This document shows, piece by piece, positions 6,267 to 8,773 of a stretch of DNA of 8,773 nucleotides. Source of the stretch: Omnitrophica WOR_2 bacterium RIFCSPLOWO2_12_FULL_46_30 (GTDB lineage Bacteria; Omnitrophota; Gorgyraeia; Gygaellales; UBA12090); the NCBI GenBank assembly GCA_001805845.1, contig MHHA01000011.1, forward strand, positions 1 through 8,773, written 5' to 3'. Each line of letters opens with the position of its first letter. Position 1 is the stretch's first letter. Below the pieces are notes generated by a model. It worked only from the letters and a program-made list of their open reading frames with translations, was not told the origin of the DNA and did not search any database. Both the position numbers and the translations under genes were made by a program.

Positions 6267-6827
6267 ATGGCACTAAAGGATATCCTCAGGGAAACAGAAG
6301 AAAAGATGAAAAAGGCCTTTGAGTCGATGCAGCGGGAATTTCATGAGATTTCAACCGGCAGGGCAAATCCTAGTATGGTAGAAGGATTAAGAATTGATTA
6401 TTACGGCACGCCGATGCTCTTAAAACAATTGGCTTCCATAACTATTCCGGATGCCCGCTTAATTCTCATTCAGCCCTGGGATACCGCGGCTATCCCGGAG
6501 ATAGAAAAGGCAGTTTTAAAATCAAACCTGGGTATTACTCCTGTAAATGACAAGAAGGTGGTCAGGCTTTCCATACCCCAGCTATCTAAAGAAAGGCGCG
6601 AAGAGTTATCCAGGGTGGTTAAGAAAATGGCTGAGGAAGGAAGGATTTCTTTAAGAACTATTCGCCGGGACGCAAAAGAGGCGATTGATAAATTAGAAAA
6701 GGATAAGCTGATTCCCGAGGATGAAAAGTTTAAGGGCCATGATAGCCTGCAGAAAATAGTGGATTCGCATATTCAAAAGGTTGACCAGGCCCTGGCAGCG
6801 AAGGAAAAAGAACTGGCAGAGTATTAA
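6267..6827 (+). CDS. frr: Ribosome recycling factor
   Basis: RRF splits post-termination ribosomes together with EF-G and resembles tRNA in shape. The 186 residues match the standard length (185 in E. coli). Motifs: STGRANPSM 29-37, DYYGTP 44-49, WDTAAIPEIEKA 71-82, LGITPVND 88-95, and SLRTIRRDAKE 128-138, whose arginines (Arg130, Arg133) match the conserved, functionally important pair. The start is ATG at 6267, with a modest purine-rich Shine-Dalgarno (AGGA at 6253-6256 or GGTGA at 6258-6262). It is the last gene of the rpsB operon. Its TAA stop (6825-6827) lies inside the downstream 37-bp palindromic repeat, so that element forms the end of the coding sequence. Confidence 0.98.
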   Translation: MALKDILRETEEKMKKAFESMQREFHEISTGRANPSMVEGLRIDYYGTPMLLKQLASITIPDARLILIQPWDTAAIPEIEKAVLKSNLGITPVNDKKVVRLSIPQLSKERREELSRVVKKMAEEGRISLRTIRRDAKEAIDKLEKDKLIPEDEKFKGHDSLQKIVDSHIQKVDQALAAKEKELAEY

Positions 6828-6860
6828 TGAGCCCCGCCGTTGGCGGGGCGAATTAATCCC
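6824..6860. repeat. 37-bp palindromic repeat, copy 2 (at the end of frr)
   Basis: Exact reverse complement of 3944-3980. The hairpin is GCCCCGCC (6831-6838), loop GTT, GGCGGGGC (6842-6849). It overlaps the frr stop codon and continues into a second, longer palindrome at 6856-6902. No T-tract follows, so a simple intrinsic terminator is not supported, although the strong hairpin could protect the 3' end of the mRNA. Confidence 0.9.
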
Positions 6861-6902
6861 CCCTTGATTTTGTGCGTTTTTTGCACAAAATCAAGGGGGG
6901 AT
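6856..6902. repeat. Perfect 20-bp inverted repeat after frr
   Basis: Left arm 6856-6875 (begins ATCCCCCC, ends TTTTGTGC) and right arm 6883-6902 (begins GCACAAAA, ends GGGGGGAT) are fully complementary over 20 bp with a 7-nt loop GTTTTTT. A perfect stem of this length suggests recent origin or selection. It fuses with the preceding 37-bp repeat in the same way as the hairpin at 3893-3946 does on the other side of the operon. It may end or stabilise the operon transcript. Confidence 0.85.
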
Positions 6903-6914
6903 AAGTTCGGGCAT

Positions 6915-6952
6915 ACGATTTACGTTCAAGCCCCTGGCTTTCCGTAAATCGT
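6915..6952. repeat. Nested hairpin before the tRNA cluster
   Basis: Outer stem ACGATTTACG (6915-6924) with CGTAAATCGT (6943-6952), 10 bp and perfect. Inner stem AAGCC (6928-6932) with GGCTT (6936-6940) and a 3-nt loop. It lies just before tRNA-Lys. It could be a processing signal for the tRNA precursor or another palindromic element. I see no convincing promoter between frr and tRNA-Lys. Confidence 0.75.
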
Positions 6953-6964
6953 GCCATCACTTAC

Positions 6965-7037
6965 GGGCCGCTAGCTCATCTGGTAGAGCATCGGCTTTTT
7001 AAGCCGAGTGTGCCGTGTTCGAGTCACGGGCGGCTCA
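6965..7037 (+). tRNA. tRNA-Lys (anticodon UUU)
   Basis: Cloverleaf of 73 nt. Acceptor GGGCCGC (6965-6971) pairs with GCGGCTC (7030-7036) with one G-U. D stem GCTC/GAGC. Anticodon stem TCGGC/GCCGA with TTT at 6998-7000. T stem CCGTG (7013-7017) and CACGG (7025-7029) around TTCGAGT. Discriminator A7037. CCA is not encoded, so a CCA-adding enzyme is needed. Its 3' part is duplicated at 7182-7236. Confidence 0.97.
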
Positions 7038-7065
7038 TTTTACATTTCTCCCCAGTGACGAGAAC
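7014..7065 (+). repeat. Direct repeat, copy 1 (tRNA-Lys 3' end plus spacer)
   Basis: Begins in the T arm of tRNA-Lys and runs 28 nt past the gene. It matches 7182-7236, with a 26-nt identical core (7022-7047 against 7191-7216) and a shared end AGTGACGAGAAC (7054-7065). The copies are about 168 bp apart. Confidence 0.88.
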
Positions 7066-7181
7066 ACCAGGGGGTGCGGGGGAAGCATTTCCCCCGCGTT
7101 GTCGGGGTAACAGTCCCGCCGCAGGCGGGACGCCATAGGGGCAGAGCCCCTTTGGGGAGCGACGAGTGAAGCGAGGAGCGA
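7066..7181. other. GC-rich hairpin cluster between the tRNA-Lys direct repeats
   Basis: Holds at least three hairpins in a row: GCGGGGGAA (7076-7084) with TTCCCCCGC (7089-7097), loop GCAT; GTCCCGCC (7113-7120) with GGCGGGAC (7124-7131), loop GCA; GGGGC (7138-7142) with GCCCC (7146-7150), loop AGA. A purine-rich stretch with repeated GCGACG and GCGAGGAGC units (about 7158-7183) follows. No ORF of useful length is seen. It could be a small non-autonomous element placed in the tRNA 3' end, or a structured RNA. Confidence 0.6.
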
Positions 7182-7236
7182 CGTGTTCGTAGTCACGGGC
7201 GGCTCATTTTACATTTTTACCCTTAGTGACGAGAAC
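7182..7236 (+). pseudogene. Displaced partial copy of the tRNA-Lys 3' end
   Basis: Second copy of 7014-7065. Compared with the intact gene it has one extra T in the T loop (TTCGTAGT instead of TTCGAGT) and lacks the acceptor 5' strand, D arm and anticodon arm, so it cannot be a working tRNA. After the acceptor end the spacer differs in a few bases, then ends in the same AGTGACGAGAAC. Confidence 0.85.
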
Positions 7237-7253
7237 CCGTCGCCAGCCAATAT

Positions 7254-7335
7254 GCGGACGTGGCGGAATTGGCATACGCGTATGGCTTAGGACCATATGG
7301 GGAAACCCTTGGGGGTTCAACTCCCTCCGTCCGCA
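7254..7335 (+). tRNA. tRNA-Leu (anticodon UAG)
   Basis: 82 nt with the long variable arm of a class II tRNA. Acceptor GCGGACG (7254-7260) pairs with CGTCCGC (7328-7334). Anticodon stem TATGG/CCATA with TAG at 7288-7290. T arm GGGGG, loop TTCAACT (7316-7322), CCCTC with one G-U. Discriminator A7335, as expected for leucine tRNAs. CCA is not encoded. Confidence 0.96.
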
Positions 7336-7342
7336 TAAAGCA

Positions 7343-7370
7343 GAATTAAGAACTAAGAATTAAGAGCTAA
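7343..7370 (+). repeat. Two-copy 14-bp tandem repeat
   Basis: GAATTAAGAACTAA (7343-7356) followed at once by GAATTAAGAGCTAA (7357-7370), one mismatch. It lies in the AT-rich spacer between tRNA-Leu and tRNA-Gly. No function is evident; it is probably slippage. Confidence 0.8.
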
Positions 7371-7388
7371 GGGTTGGAATAAAGCGCT

Positions 7389-7461
7389 GCGGGAGTAGCT
7401 CAGTTGGTAGAGCGCAACCTTGCCAAGGTTGATGTCACGGGTTCGAATCCCGCCTCCCGCT
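7389..7461 (+). tRNA. tRNA-Gly (anticodon GCC)
   Basis: 73 nt. Acceptor GCGGGAG (7389-7395) pairs with CTCCCGC (7454-7460). Anticodon stem CAACC/GGTTG with GCC at 7422-7424. T loop TTCGAAT (7442-7448). The outermost T-stem pair is an A-C mismatch (7437/7453), a small oddity. Discriminator T7461, CCA not encoded. Last of the three tRNAs in the cluster. Confidence 0.96.
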
Positions 7462-7480
7462 TAAGAAATGCGTCAGTCAA

Positions 7481-7521
7481 GAAAAATCTGTCCTTCTGAT
7501 AGAAACTTTGACAGATTTTTC
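7481..7521 (+). terminator. Possible terminator hairpin after the tRNA cluster
   Basis: Perfect 12-bp inverted repeat GAAAAATCTGTC (7481-7492) with GACAGATTTTTC (7510-7521), 17-nt loop. The T5 run is inside the stem's 3' arm, as in some bidirectional terminators, but the stem is AT-rich and the loop large. The position, 20 nt after tRNA-Gly, fits the end of the tRNA transcript. Confidence 0.4.
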
Positions 7522-7525
7522 GCAG

Positions 7526-7572
7526 TCCCCCTGCTTTGTTTTGTTGAGCGAAGCAAAACAAAACAAGGGGGG
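7526..7572. repeat. C-run/G-run ended imperfect hairpin before the EIIA gene
   Basis: CCCCC (7527-7531) pairs with a G run (7567-7572). Inside, TTTGTTTTG (7535-7543) pairs with CAAAACAAA (7554-7562). One mismatch and one bulged base lie between these blocks, and the loop is 10 nt. It has the same general design as 3893-3946, 5451-5503 and 6856-6902. The rest of 7573-7640 is AT-rich and contains TATAAT (7578-7583) without a matching -35. Confidence 0.7.
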
Positions 7573-7656
7573 AAGCATATAATTTCCTGCTATGCTATGA
7601 ACAGAACATAATCTTTAGTTTTCATAAATGTTACTTAGAGAAGGAGGAATTGGGGT

Positions 7657-8127
7657 ATGAAGATAATGGATTTTCTGTCTAAGAAGGCAATAGGCGCGGA
7701 TATCAAATCCACAAAGAAAGAAGACGTTATCCGGGAGCTGGTTGATCTTTTAATTGCCAGTGAGGAAATAGATAAGAAATACCGCAATAAACTTATTGAA
7801 CAGCTTATGGCCCGGGAGGCCCTGGGTTCAACCGCGATTGGCCAGGGCGTAGGAATTCCGCATACCAAGTCAGAATGCGTAAATAAATTAATTGCCAGTT
7901 TCGGACTGTCGCAAAACGGGGTTGACTTTGATTCTTTAGACGGTGAAAAGGTCTATATATTCTTTTTACTCATTGCTCCGATTGATTCAGCCGGCCCGCA
8001 TCTGAAAGCCTTAGCAAGGATTTCCCGCCTGCTCAAAGATAAATATTTCCGGGATAGCCTGAAGGAATGCAAAGACGAAAAGTCAATCCTGAAAGTCATT
8101 GTGCAGGAAGACGAAAAGAAGATATGA
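7657..8127 (+). CDS. PTS EIIA domain protein (PtsN / fructose-mannitol type)
   Basis: A single-domain protein of 156 residues matching the EIIA type-2 family. Such proteins accept phosphate from HPr and either pass it to EIIB of a sugar transporter or, as PtsN (EIIA-Ntr), act as regulators. GVGIPHTK at 65-72 holds the expected phosphoryl-accepting His69; the second conserved His is His115, in GPHLKALARIS. The early LSKKAIGADIKSTKKEDVIRELV is also typical. No EIIB or EIIC is fused or adjacent within the window, which favours a regulatory PtsN-like role (inference). ATG at 7657 has a strong Shine-Dalgarno, AAGGAGG (7641-7647), 9 nt upstream. yvcK follows after 51 bp, possibly in the same transcript. 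Its promoter is unclear. Confidence 0.92.
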   Translation: MKIMDFLSKKAIGADIKSTKKEDVIRELVDLLIASEEIDKKYRNKLIEQLMAREALGSTAIGQGVGIPHTKSECVNKLIASFGLSQNGVDFDSLDGEKVYIFFLLIAPIDSAGPHLKALARISRLLKDKYFRDSLKECKDEKSILKVIVQEDEKKI

Positions 8128-8178
8128 ACCTGTTGCCTCATTTAATGTGATGCAATTCGTGAAAGTGCCTAAGTTAAG

Positions 8179-8773
8179 ATGAAAAGAGATTCTAATATTT
8201 TTTTACGGGTAATTAAATGGCTTTATCCGGGAATGCGGGTTAAGCGCTGGCTAATCCTTTTTGCCTTCGCGGTTCTGCTGACTACCTTTGGTATGGCGCG
8301 TTTTCTTATTGAAGTAAGCTTTTTAAACCGGGCCATCTGCATCCTGGCCATAATGGTAGGCGTATTCCTGGGTATTCTTGGCTTGCGGAATATGTTAGGC
8401 TCGTTTATCGCCGTATTCCTGCCGCAGGGCGAGAAAGAGCTTGTGGATATTATTTATCGCAAGCGCTATCTGGAAAAGGGGCCGCGAATAGTTGCCATTG
8501 GCGGCGGGACAGGATTATCGGTTTTACTTCAGGGGTTAAAAGAATATACCTCAAATACCTCTGCTATCGTTACCGTGGCTGATGATGGCGGTTCATCCGG
8601 CAGGCTCAGGCAGCAGTTTGACATTCTTCCGCCCGGAGACATCCGCAACTGCTTAGTGGCTTTGGCTGATGCTCCCAGCCTGATGCAGGAATTATTTCAG
8701 TTTCGTTTTGATTCTTCAAGTGAACTGTCAGGACATAGCTTTGGCAATTTGTTTATCACCGTAATGACCAAAC
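8179..8773 (+). CDS. yvcK: YvcK/CofD-like family protein with N-terminal membrane anchor, 3' end cut by window edge
   Basis: The first 198 residues are present. Two hydrophobic segments (about 24-45 and 52-80) are followed by a YvcK domain: VAIGGGTGLSVLLQGLK 105-121, VADDGGSSGRLR 133-144, PPGDIRNCL 151-159, GHSFGNLF 185-192. YvcK (GlmR) of Bacillus is a cytoplasmic UDP-GlcNAc-binding regulator needed for growth and cell shape on gluconeogenic carbon sources; the fold is related to CofD. The Bacillus protein has no membrane part, so this is the anchored variant. ATG at 8179 is the first start after an in-frame TAA at 8170-8172; no Shine-Dalgarno is visible. The upstream PTS EIIA gene hints at a shared carbon-sensing role (inference). 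CofD itself is less likely, since the TVADDGGSSGRLR and GDIRNCL motifs are those of YvcK. Confidence 0.93.
   Translation, partial: MKRDSNIFLRVIKWLYPGMRVKRWLILFAFAVLLTTFGMARFLIEVSFLNRAICILAIMVGVFLGILGLRNMLGSFIAVFLPQGEKELVDIIYRKRYLEKGPRIVAIGGGTGLSVLLQGLKEYTSNTSAIVTVADDGGSSGRLRQQFDILPPGDIRNCLVALADAPSLMQELFQFRFDSSSELSGHSFGNLFITVMTK

Noticed and set aside
6824..6902. Intrinsic terminator after frr
   Set aside because: The stems are strong but no T-tract follows either hairpin on the plus strand, so a classical terminator call is not supported.
7066..7181. CRISPR array
   Set aside because: The hairpins differ from each other and there are no equal repeats with regular spacers.
7182..7236. A second complete tRNA gene
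   Set aside because: Only the 3' end is present and the T loop has an extra base; no matching acceptor 5' strand or anticodon arm lies upstream.
7578..7583. TATAAT as a promoter for the EIIA gene
   Set aside because: A perfect -10 hexamer but no -35-like sequence 16-18 nt upstream, where the palindrome arm lies, and no TG extension, so I did not call it.

Overview
The window looks like chromosomal DNA from a Gram-negative bacterium of an uncultured lineage. It has lipid A genes (lpxB, an MsbA-type ABC exporter), a short thermophile-style EF-Ts, tRNAs without encoded CCA, and a YvcK-family protein with an added membrane anchor. This mix, together with many small palindromic repeats, fits Candidatus Omnitrophota (OP3) or a neighbouring phylum. 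That placement is my inference from gene content and order; a 16S or marker-gene tree would decide it.

Layout. Bases 1-1941 are on the minus strand: a Gfo/Idh/MocA-family dehydrogenase whose 3' end overlaps the start of lpxB, which runs off the left edge. Bases 1942-2036 are a compact divergent promoter region. From 2037 everything reads on the plus strand: msbA, then a strong extended -10 promoter and a structured leader, then the translation/nucleotide operon rpsB-tsf-pyrH-frr (3995-6827). A hairpin-rich spacer follows, then three tRNA genes (Lys-UUU, Leu-UAG, Gly-GCC; 6965-7461), a second hairpin-rich spacer, a PTS EIIA (PtsN/fructose type) gene, and the 5' part of a membrane-anchored yvcK that runs off the right edge.

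How the genes work together. LpxB makes the lipid A disaccharide and MsbA flips the lipid A core across the inner membrane; the Gfo/Idh enzyme may modify the sugar nucleotide that feeds this pathway (inference). S2, EF-Ts, UMP kinase and RRF form the common bacterial rpsB-tsf-pyrH-frr operon. EIIA and YvcK suggest a start of a carbon/cell-wall regulatory block.

I do not see a new defence or biosynthetic system. What stands out is small palindromic DNA in nearly every gap and inside two genes: (i) a 78-bp repeat-like insertion in frame inside lpxB; (ii) a perfect 37-bp inverted repeat pair bracketing the rpsB-frr operon; (iii) a duplicated tRNA-Lys 3' end enclosing three or more hairpins, like a tRNA-targeted insertion scar; (iv) a set of hairpins with C-run/G-run ends in four intergenic gaps and, in miniature, inside rpsB.
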